A stretch of 64,000 nucleotides of DNA, from contig JAANDG010000351.1 in NCBI GenBank assembly GCA_036852015.1, positions 87,958 to 151,957 of the forward strand, in the 5' to 3' direction. This DNA is from Pelodera strongyloides. Lineage: Eukaryota > Nematoda > Chromadorea > Rhabditida > Rhabditidae. Under the pieces are notes generated by a model. It searched no databases. It saw only the letters and a program-made list of their open reading frames with translations, and was not told the origin of the DNA. Position numbers and translations under genes: made by a program. Below, piece after piece: positions 31,717-40,666 of this stretch. Each line of letters begins with the position of its first letter. Position 1 is the stretch's first letter.

Positions 31717-32839
31717 CTAGAGCTCAGAGCTGCGAATGCCCGGCAGTAGGAAAGGATCTTTATATGCCGCGAAAGCCGTGGTGGTTTTCCACCTGCCTAG
31801 CCTGCGAACCTCCTCTTCTGAAAGACCACGAAGCAAGGCACAGGTAGCGCCACCTCCTCTTAACGAATGTACGGATCCTCGGAATCCCGCCGCACTTGCC
31901 GCCCTCTTGAACAGTGACGACCATGAAGCCGTTTTCATTGGTCTTCCATCCAATGAGCCAAACATCCATGGACCCTAAATGGAACGGATTTATTGAAAAC
32001 CTGATATGGTCGGCTCGACTCACCCCACCTTTTACTTCCCCCTTAGTCACCATGTCCTGCTGACTGAAACTCTTTGTAAAGCTGTATGCGATGCCCCCTA
32101 GGTTCTTTGCGTACTGCCAACCTGCCTAAATTACTACCTTGGATTTTTTCCTCCATTCTTTGAGAATAAGTCGCTCCCGGGAATTATCGCCCCACTCGTA
32201 CTTAATGTCTGCTCCCCTACGTTCTTGGTCAGTCTTTGATTTCTTGACGTTTATGATGATATGGTCGGAGTAGAGGGTGATGTCGCTCCATTTCAACCCG
32301 CTCAATTCTGAGACGCGCATCATACCGTAGAACCCGATAACGAGGAAAGCGCTCATTCGGACATCCGCGTCTGATTTCCCTGTACTTCCAATCATCTGCC
32401 AAAGGATTTCTTCCGACAGTTTGGGGCGATGTACCACTGGTGGCGCCGATCTTTTTGCTGCGTCCAAAATAAGAGCTGTTACCTCCTGCTCCTCTGCGTT
32501 CATCTTACCGTAAACCCACGAAAGAGCAGCATTTGCGGCCGAGATCTTCTTGAACTCTGACTTCTCCCATAGATGACATATATAGAGATGGCGTCCATGA
32601 GCGGCTTGTGGTTCGATGTGTTGCATTCGAATCCAGTTCACGTATTCGTTCACGAGTCTTTGATAACCTCTGAGGGTCCCTGCTGCCCTTGATGCATCGA
32701 CGATCCTCCCGATTGTATTGGGCGCGATCGCCCCGGTCGTCAGGCCGATCGCCTGTAGAGATTTCATTCGTGTTGGGATCTCTAGAATGCGTACTAGAAT
32801 ACCTGGGGTCGGGTGGGTGGGACCAACATACACGGGCAA
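31717..32839 (-). CDS. tyrosine recombinase (integrase) of the PAT-like element, two exons
   Basis: Integrates the circular DNA copy of the element. Exon 1 is 32138-32839 (open frame; first in-frame ATG at 32768-32770), exon 2 is 31717-31974, with a 163-base intron in phase 0 (CCAAG|GTAGTA ... CATTTAG|GGT). Catalytic residues expected for the family are visible: Arg in GMMRVSELSG, His-x-x-Arg in HSLRGGGAT, Trp in RRLGRWKT, and the nucleophile Tyr in FAAYKDP. The N-terminal part has the helical core-binding look (TLRGYQRLVNEYVNWI). Length from the ATG is about 296 residues, usual for this group. Without splicing, the H-R-W-Y half would be lost. Transcription could start in repeat A2 immediately upstream. 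Confidence 0.9.
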
Positions 32840-33002
32840 AAAAACCCTAGATAATTGAAAACTACGTTTCCCGAAGTCGACTAGGGTTGCGACCCCTGAC
32901 CTTCAGGGTTGCCCGGAAAAAGACCGCGAATTCAAACCGAGTGATACACCGAGAGCGCCGTCGCCTATGTCATACTCGGTCACTGCGCACAAACTACACT
33001 TT
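32822..33002 (-). repeat. split direct repeat A2, internal, directly upstream of the recombinase frame
   Basis: Internal copy of A1, identical apart from one A in a run of seven versus six. It joins B1 with a three-base TTT overlap (33000-33002). The open frame of the recombinase extends into its inner end. A promoter in A1 would therefore be duplicated here in front of the recombinase. Confidence 0.93.
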
Positions 33003-33089
33003 TCGCTTATTTCGTAAACTCAAATGCTAAAAATTACGTTTCTGCTACGTACCTCGCCGACAAACACGTGGGAATAAAGGTTTATTGCT
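33000..33089 (-). repeat. split direct repeat B1, internal
   Basis: Ninety bases identical to B2 at 31162-31251, lying 24 bases after the RNase H stop codon in element orientation and fused to A2. It likely carries the 3' processing signal or recombination end. Confidence 0.93.
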
Positions 33090-33113
33090 AGACCTACAAA
33101 GCCCGCGAGGGAA

Positions 33114-35239
33114 CTATTGGCTGTAGTCGAGAAGTATGAACACGAAAGGCGACCTTGCGAACTCCCCTGCGAATGCCTTAGATGTGCACCCTGGACTAAA
33201 CACCTTTGTTCCCCTGGGGAGCACTAGCACCCTCTTGACCGCTTCGATCCAACCCTTGCGCGTTTTCAGCATGTTCAAATATGGTTGTCCGTTCCATTCT
33301 GGACATCCCAGTATGCCTATTGCCTTAAAGCGTTTTGCGTAACTAATTACTTTGGGGACTAAGGAAACTGGTGGGATCCACCACCCACATTCTTTGCTCC
33401 ATGCCTCTTCTTGAATAAAAGCGTCTACGCCAAATGTGCCGGGACACCACGAACGCGCGAAGAATTTCTTGCACTTATTATTAGTATGGTCAGCAAAAAA
33501 ATCACATGAAAGCGGCGCCCAGCTGCTGACGACGTTGAAAATCTTTTCCGTAATCGCCCAATCGTCGTGATCACTCTCTCTGCTCCATGCGTCAGCTTCC
33601 ACGTTCAATCCCCTTGGAACCCATTTTGGTAAGATCACGAATCCATGACTTTCTGCCCCGAACCACGCTTGTTCTGCAAGATCCTGTAATTCGTCAACCA
33701 TGCTCCCCTTCCTAAGTACACGAACGGCCGATGTACTGTCGGTCTTCAAAAGGACCCTCTTCCCCTTTAAAAAACACGCGAATGCCCCCAACGCAAATTT
33801 TATAGCACAAAGTTCTCTAGCTGCACTCGACGTTCCTAAATACCTGGTCGGTAGTCCAGCTGATGTTTCATACGATTTTCCGCCTAGTTTCAAAACGGCG
33901 CCCATTCCTTTTTCTGAAGCATCACAAAAAAAAGAACACAGTTAAAGCTATAATCCTCACCCTTGTCGATGCTGATGGTTAAACCTCGCGTGCTCCGAAA
34001 CCTCTGCAACCACCTTCTCCATTCATCCTTTTCCTTCTCATTCGCAGCCACGCGGATCGCCTGCGTCTCGCCCGCTCGCTGGGAAGTCCCTACCGTTGCT
34101 TCCGTGCGACGGGAGTCACGCTCTCGACCTTCACCTACAACTAACGATAATGATGCCAATGTACCGACCCATTTCTGTCTGTCCAAAATGGACGGTTTAG
34201 GATTGCTTAACAGCTTTTCCAAACGTTTCTGCGCTTGCCTAACTCTGTTCGAGGAGGGGCGAATGGTGAATTCCACCAAATCTAACTCGAAACCTAACCA
34301 AATAGTACGTTGCATTGGGGACCACTGACTCTTATCTTCGTTAACTATAGCCCCGAACTTCGCTAAATCGTTCCTAATGACTTCGACGCCCATTCTACAT
34401 TCTTCTTCCGTCTCGGCCCAGATCAACCCATCGTCTAAGTAGATGGCCATGCTAATACCCTCTCCCCGCCATTTGTTCACCAGGGTACGCAATACCTTGG
34501 TAAATGCTGACGGCGCGGAACATAGACCGAAAGGCATAACGTTATAAATAAAGAAATTCTCAGGTATTCCCCAAGCGAAACCCAACAAGTCTTTGTCTTC
34601 GGGGCGAATGGAAACCTGATGATATCCGTTCTTCAAGTCAAATTGCGCCATGTAACCGTTCTTAGGCAAACAGAACCTAATTTTCGCTAAATCGTCATAT
34701 TTCACGTGGAACGTCGGTATCTCTTTATTTAACTCTGTCAAATCCAGTATCAATCTTAACTTTCCTGCACTCGACTCTGCTACATGTAATGGTGAGCACA
34801 CTCGAGGCACATAAGCCACGCGTGAAATAGCGCCGCTAGTCAACATCTTCTCTATTTCCCCCTCTATGAAAGCAACGTGTTTTGTGTGCTTTCTCTGGAC
34901 AGATCTAACCGCTGCCCAATTCGATACCGGAATATGCAAACCCTCGTTTATTATCTCTCTAACAAACTCCGAAGCTTCCACCTGGCTCCAAGCCGCTCGA
35001 GCTCTACTGAGACTCCCGGCTTTAAACATACCTATTGAAATTTCTACTATTGGCGGGACAGGTCGCTTTCCAATGACCACTTTCTCGGCATATGGCGCAA
35101 ACGTCCTTGGGCAGGCCTCTTCCCCCACCGTAGTTTCCTCGTCCCCTGCCGAAGCTGTTGCCACGGTATCCGTAGCCACCTCTGTGCACCTCGTAAGGAG
35201 CCGGCCGATACGCCCTTCGAGGCGGTTCTGCCAATCCAT
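33114..35239 (-). CDS. pol: reverse transcriptase - RNase H of the PAT-like element, one frame break
   Basis: Copies element RNA into DNA and removes the RNA template strand. The RT frame (first ATG near 35239, open from 35254) shows RLILDLTELNKEI, AQFDLKNGYHQVSI (first catalytic Asp), PFGLCSAPSAFTK and the YLDDGL active site, in the order usual for DIRS-group RTs, then thumb motifs. RNase H follows in a different frame: CDASEKGMGAVL (first Asp), ARELCAIKFAL (Glu), LLKTDSTSAVRV (Asp) and VEADAWSR, then the DIRS-typical C-terminal domain (FFADHTNNKCKKFFARSWCP). The two frames meet at a run of eight T (33926-33933 on the plus strand as A), where one base would have to be gained or a -1 slip occur. 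The start overlaps gag in another frame. Homology is clear; activity depends on the frame break. Confidence 0.9.
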
Positions 35240-36153
35240 TCCCTTTGATCGCACCTTGAACGAGGTCGAGCACCTCTTGCTTCGAGATAGACTCCTAAAT
35301 AACTGCCCGTCAGCTCAAATTCATTTACTTGTTATACGTTAGGTAACCACCGCGACTATTCCTCATCTCCAGCTCGTTTTCTAGTTACAGGGCCGTACCA
35401 CATGATTCACTGGCAACGTAACCCCGAGACCTTCGCAAGAAAATCGTACGATAGCCCTAAACCCGCAAATTGACCCAAGTCTGATGCGATTTTACCGCGA
35501 AAGAAAGGAGGAAAGAAAAAAAAAAAAAATTGTTCACCTGTTTTGGCGGATCTTTCGCTTTTGATTTTTCTTCCCAAGCACGGAACGAATTCACGAATGC
35601 CTCTGCTTTGTCTCCGCCGGCTACTTTGATCTTCTCCTGCTCCGCAAGGTAGGCCCACACACGGGGATTTCTATCGGCCAATTCCAGATGTAAATTGCGT
35701 GTCCTCAATTCGCTGATGACCTTCTCCACTGCTTGCGGCAGCTCCCCAATCTCCACGTCAAGTCCACGAATGATGGATAGATTAAACGCGCTGCAAACAA
35801 AACATGTGTTTAGCCCAAATTATACGTAATCTCTTTACTGCACTATTGTCGCGTGGCTTGACAATATTGTAGAAACGGTAATAACTTTTGGACTAGAATT
35901 TAGGGAGAAATATATCGAATAGGCGTAAAATCGAGTATAAAGAACTAAAGTTGCCATAAAACGACTCAGAAAGAAGAAAAAAAAAAAAAATTCCGATCAT
36001 TATTTAGACTCACTGTTGTCTTGCCAACGATTCGCCGTTCAGTCTCACTGTGTCCTCCTTTACTTCGTCCCGCACCTTCTTTATTTCTGAGACGAGTCCC
36101 GCTTTTAGAATCTCCAGGAGGTCTTTAGATAGACCTACGTTTTCTTCGGCCAT
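35022..36153 (-). CDS. gag: gag-like protein of the PAT-like element, three exons
   Basis: Nucleocapsid/structural protein of the retrotransposon. The start ATG is at 36151-36153. Exons: 36014-36153, 35538-35790, 35022-35294; together 666 bases, 221 residues plus stop, with donors CA|GTGAGT and CAG|GTGAAC and acceptors TTTGCAG and TTATTTAG. The N-terminus (MAEENVGLSKDLLEILK) and exon 2 look helical and charged. Exon 3 holds an Arg/Gly/Tyr-rich tract (GYGYRGNSFGRGRG) and one CCHC zinc knuckle (CAICRESGHWKATC), the normal RNA-binding device of Gag. Its end overlaps the RT frame in another frame. Without splicing, the frame is closed in both introns, which supports real introns in this element. 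Confidence 0.87.
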
Positions 36154-36846
36154 AAAGGACTACCTAAAACGTGAAGATAAGAAGAAACCTAAGACGTTGT
36201 AAAATAACGTAATGAGTTAAGAGAAAAAGAAAAAAAAAATGTTTGTACGACCTACAGAGGAAGAAATGGTAAGCAAAGGAGATGGATACGGGAAGGATGA
36301 AAGATTTTTGCCAACAATTAGTCACCTCTGGCTCTCGACTTCGTGTCTTTTGTGATCGCTGCGCTCTGCAACGACTCACTCTGCATCCTATTGCGATGCC
36401 TTTCTCTCATCTGCACTTTACGTTTCCTACGTTCTCATGACCCACGAACACCTTTCTGTTCTACTATACTTCGGTCTTACTTTTCCTGCATTCGAACTGT
36501 ACGAATATTTTACCGAACTGTACGGTTGGAAGCTCTCCTTCCTTTCTCATAGTCTCTTCTAAACCTGTCTCTTCTAACCCTGTGAGTAGACCAGAATCCA
36601 TCTGACCTGTGCTCGCCCTACTCTTAACTTTCACTCGAAATCGTGCGAATGAGCCGTTAAGCACGCAATTGAGAAAAATAAATTGCGTTTAGGGGACAAA
36701 CAAGAAACAATAAATTAACGAAATATGCGATAATTAAATACTAATCAATGTTCTACATGCAATATGATATATGAATATGACTAACAACAAAACGCAAAAA
36801 AAAAAAAAAAGGACACGAAAAACACATACACGTACCAAAAAGACAT

Positions 36847-37026
36847 ACCAACATACACGGGCAAAAAACCCTAGATAATTGAAAACTACGTTTCCCGAAG
36901 TCGACTAGGGTTGCGACCCCTGACCTTCAGGGTTGCCCGGAAAAAGACCGCGAATTCAAACCGAGTGATACACCGAGAGCGCCGTCGCCTATGTCATACT
37001 CGGTCACTGCGCACAAACTACACTTT
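36847..37026 (-). repeat. split direct repeat A1, 5' end of the PAT-like element
   Basis: A 180-base sequence repeated almost exactly at 32822-33002 (one extra A there). It begins the element on the minus strand, about 0.7 kb before the gag start. It contains GC-rich inverted segments (GGGTTGCGACCCC, CCTTCAGGGTTGCCCGG region). It probably holds the promoter and is part of the recombination end. The outer boundary is TTT followed by CCGG of the host. Confidence 0.93.
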
Positions 37027-37920
37027 CCGGAACAGTTTCTCAGCTGTCCAATATTCCAGTATCGCATAAAATCGATAACCATAGCCATAACTTTAACAAA
37101 TCGATCTAATAATCAATATAAATAATCATTATTGTAAACAGTTCATATGATAATAGTTTCCAGAGTTCCAGCGATATCTCACACTATTCAATTTGGTAGC
37201 ACATGAAGGTACGTACAAATGACAAGAAGGTCAATAAATAATCAAAATATTTGCCAAAAAAAGGATAAATAATCGTTCCGAATTACAGAAGAAAATCAAT
37301 AAGTTTACTCAAAAAATCAATAATAGTGGTTTCCGGAGCTCCATTTTATGTGGGCGCAAATACCGGAAGGAAATTCTTCTCTTGCACACGGTTATCAATA
37401 ATTTCTGGCTCGAAATGCGGTCACCTCTACGCCAAAATGTGTGAAATAAGTCAAAAACAAACTTAAAGGGTTAGGTCAGGTCAGTGGGCAAAGGCTCCTC
37501 ATCAATTATATACCAAATTGGATTGACATACGGTATGCTACTTATTAATAAAAACTTACAATAGACCTGTCCGGTGGAAACTGGAAACTGTAAAATTTAT
37601 CTATCTAAGTACAGACGGATACTTTAAACCAAAACAGAGCGATAACTACCAAAGCAACACTGAACCTTGGTGTGGTTATCATTATGACCTATGGTCAAAT
37701 TTATTCTCTATTTTCCTGAACACTGAACCCTTTAAATCCAAGCAAAGCACACGATCAAGGTTGTAGTCACTTCAAAGGGACACCAGAATGACCAGAAATT
37801 AGAATAAATTAGAATATTCTGAATTTGCTCTGAACCTCGTTTAGTCGTTCAGTGCGTGGCGGGGTGAAGCATTGGTGCTGTTAGTGGGAGAAAGGCGGTC
37901 GTGACTGAAGTGAGGAGATG

Positions 37921-38004
37921 GAGACTTCGACGACAGAGACGCCGAGAGAGTGCACATTGTTCTGGACTTCGACGACAGAGACCACGAGAGTGTGCACAGA
38001 GACC
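37921..38004. repeat. tandem duplication, unit about 46 bases
   Basis: CTTCGACGACAGAGAC occurs at 37925 and 37968 followed by similar CGAGAG(A/T)GTGCAC blocks. The short frames across it (METSTTETP...) are not called as genes. Confidence 0.55.
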
Positions 38005-38274
38005 GGACACCCCAGACATCAGAGATTCCGAGAGAGTATCGGGGAATTCATCTATACCCCCTTTTTCACTAGCATTTTCCCCCGAAACACCCGACCGCTT
38101 GATTTACGAAAAGAAAGGAAACTGAGAATATGCTAATTTAGAAAGCAGAATAATTAGCGTGTGATAATTACAGGTGCGAGAGTGAAATGATAATTTTATT
38201 ACCGAAATTTTCGATACACCGCAAGCACTAATCGTAAGAGCAAGAGACAGTTATGTCAGCGCCTAACTTATTGT

Positions 38275-38461
38275 CAGCGTAACTCTCGCTCATATAAACT
38301 ATCAGTTAAACTATCAATTATGATTAGCGTAACGCTCGCTTACATAAACTATCGACTTATGTTCGATATGGGGTGCACTAAGCAAGTACAGTCTACCTCG
38401 CTATTGAATAGGAGGTTTAACGAGATAGACATAAAGAATAACGAGATAGACATAAAGAAAG
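38275..38461. repeat. two short tandem repeats
   Basis: AGCGTAAC(T/G)CTCGCT...ATAAACTATC occurs twice at 38276-38352, and AACGAGATAGACATAAAGA twice at 38419-38460. Confidence 0.6.
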
Positions 38462-38546
38462 AATCTTTTTGAAAGAAACGTTAAATAATTTGCAGTATAC
38501 CGTAAGACTGGGACAAATAAACCTATACGGAAAGAAAAGGTGTCCA

Positions 38547-38661
38547 GAGGCATATTCCCGCTCAATTCCCCATGGATCCCTGTTTTTTCTCTCGGTATCC
38601 ATTGGAAAGCTCTTTTCTCCCAGGACTATGCCCGAAGGACTCGGAGTGGTGACTATGCCTC
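38547..38661. mobile_element. GAGGC-ended element, family M6, diverged
   Basis: GAGGCATATTCCCGCTCAATT at the left, GTGGTGACTATGCCTC at the right; the CTCAATTCCCCATGG block matches the inverse arm of the 25317 copy. Confidence 0.6.
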
Positions 38662-39167
38662 AGAAATTGTATTGAAAGGATGATGTGTAGGCTCCGGAGT
38701 AATCACTAATTCTGTTGATTACAATCTTTAACAAATAAGCCTCCACGGACGGTAGGGTGCCTAAGGCTTAATGCAAGTTTTAAATACAGCCAAATCTCGC
38801 ATCATATCTCTCTATCTCTTCTCTCTCTACTCTCTCTCCTCTCTCTCTCTCCTCCTCTCGCTCTCTCACTTCTTCAAAATACACCGTTCAAGAGGTTTTT
38901 AGCCGCTTGACCACATCGTTGGCTAGAGCACACTCTACCCCTCCCTCTCTCTCTTTCTCTCTCACCTCTTGATTTCAATATTCCCTCCCGATTTTCCGTC
39001 ATGTTTCTCCGAACCTTATCACTCAGAACTCTTCTCTCTTCACCGGGACAAAAATGTCTCAAAAAAAGTGTTCGCACCGGGCCGAGATATGCTTTTGCTT
39101 TGGTCAGCCGCCCCGCTCTGAAACGGACTATTATTCTCGCAAAACGGAAAACGAGAATCTATAAGGG

Positions 39168-39341
39168 TTAAAGCGTCTAACATCTGAATTTTGAGCGATT
39201 TGGAGTATACATATGTAGTCGATATAGTGGGGAGAATGGTTTTTTTTCTAATCCTACTCATTTGCATAAGTATAAAGTATAATGCATGTGAATGCAGTTA
39301 ATCAACATACGTTCCAAAAACCGGATGTTATACCGCTTTAA
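39168..39341. mobile_element. TTAA-flanked MITE, family M2 copy
   Basis: TTAA|AGCGTCTAACATCTG ... CCGGATGTTATACCGCT|TTAA. Confidence 0.68.
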
Positions 39342-39767
39342 ATCAAAGAAACTAGGAAATATACTAACATAGTATCAATCAATCCTGATGAAAATAAATA
39401 CTTTGAGGGAAACTGTAAAGCACCTACTTGCCTCCAGAAATCACATATTTTTTTAAAGAGAACTGGCAGAAAAAAGAAACCTTTATTAATGAAGTACAAG
39501 AGAATCAGTATCTAAAACAATAGTGATTTTCATTTTAGTAAAAAAGAATTGTAAATCGTGTTTGCTTATTACATACATTAAAATGAACACAGCTCCTGCA
39601 AATCGCCTTGGGCTTGGGAAGCCCTTTCTTATAGAGGCTTTTATTTTAATAATAAAATCTAACAAAATGTCTTTAGTCAGAGCAACAAGGTAATCAATAA
39701 CTAAAAAAATATCAGAATATAATGAGCAGAACAATCTAACCCAGGTACTTATGCACATAGGAAGGGT

Positions 39768-39868
39768 GCCCTTCCCGTACAGAAAAGCACTTGAAGTTGC
39801 ATAAAATATAGTGGAATGTACTTATTGCTAGGGCGCACGTTTCAAGAACCACGTGCTATACCGCTTTA
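39768..39868. mobile_element. right half of a MITE family M2 copy
   Basis: GCACGTTTCAAGAACCACG followed by TGCTATACCGCTTTAG at the right; the left end is not recognisable. Confidence 0.5.
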
Positions 39869-40128
39869 GCATCAGTTCGAATTAGAGTTACCATAAGGGT
39901 GACTTGACAATTGAGGACCTAGTCCTATGCATAAGTACCTGGGCTACTATTTTAACCCGTTGTTTATATTGAATCGATTGTATCGTAATAATTATCAGGC
40001 ACTTTCTACAGCACCATTGTCATGTAAGCAATGTATGACGTGCAATATATACAGAATCTAATTAACTAGAACAACTTTAAGGCACTACGTTTAACGACAA
40101 AAACCCTGAGGAAACAGTCTCTAAAGCA

Positions 40129-40288
40129 TTAAAGCGAAATACTGGCCGATTTTTGAAACAAATGTGGCTTACGCAATTTTTATGCAATCAAATAAATAGA
40201 TACAAACTCGACAAATTAGAGCAATTTGCATAAATACGTAGAATCAGGCGTCTACATGCGTTCCAAAACCGGCCGGTATTCGCTTTAA
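40129..40288. mobile_element. TTAA-flanked MITE, family M1 copy, diverged
   Basis: TTAA|AGCGAAATACTGGCCG ... CCGGCCGGTATTCGCT|TTAA; the body is shorter than in other copies. Confidence 0.78.
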
Positions 40289-40572
40289 TCGATTATATGC
40301 GGTCATTACGATTATCACATGTAAGTAACTGTGCTGCATCTTGCTGTACTGGTACACATACATAAAATAAAATAAAAATAAAGAAAAGTGTTTCACAGAA
40401 CCCTATAAAGCGGTGTGATACCAAATACACACATTACATTATTTAGAATATATTAATCCTAGCAATTGAGGAAGTACAAATACAATAACGCTCTACAATA
40501 CAGTGAGCTCAATCAATAGCGTAGTCCACAAATAATATAATGATCCTAGTTCAATTTAAAGGGAGTCATTGA

Positions 40573-40643
40573 GTGGCGGTAGCCTAGTGGTGAACGCAGT
40601 GGACCGGTACGCGGAAGCTTCTGGGTTCGACTCTCATCCAGTG
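40573..40643 (+). repeat. tRNA-derived SINE-like head
   Basis: GGTAGCCTAGTGGTGAACGC (A-box-like) and GGTTCGACTC (B-box-like), then CATCCAG, which recurs at 41556-41622. Confidence 0.35.
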
Positions 40644-40666
40644 CATCAATTTTGCGATAACATTAA

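Larger units (their letters stand above)
31162..37026 (-). mobile_element. PAT-like tyrosine-recombinase (DIRS-order) retrotransposon with split direct repeats
   Basis: A 5.9-kb element on the minus strand with the order A1 - gag - RT/RNase H - B1 - A2 - tyrosine recombinase - B2. A1 (36847-37026) and A2 (32822-33002) differ by one A in a homopolymer. B1 (33000-33089) and B2 (31162-31251) are identical over 90 bases. B1 and A2 overlap by TTT, and TTT also marks both outer ends, as expected for a circular DNA intermediate closed and integrated by a tyrosine recombinase without target duplication. This split-repeat plan is typical of PAT, Ngaro and kangaroo groups. No methyltransferase or hydrolase frame was seen. 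Near-identical repeats suggest a recent insertion; one frame break is present between RT and RNase H. Confidence 0.93.
37027..40666. other. intergenic, AT-rich; MITEs and short tandem repeats
   Basis: Between the PAT-like element and the SLC17 stop codon. No coding exon was recognised. Confidence 0.55.

Noticed and set aside
34866..35342. 158-codon open frame on the plus strand
   Set aside because: Antisense shadow of the RT and gag frames of the PAT-like element.
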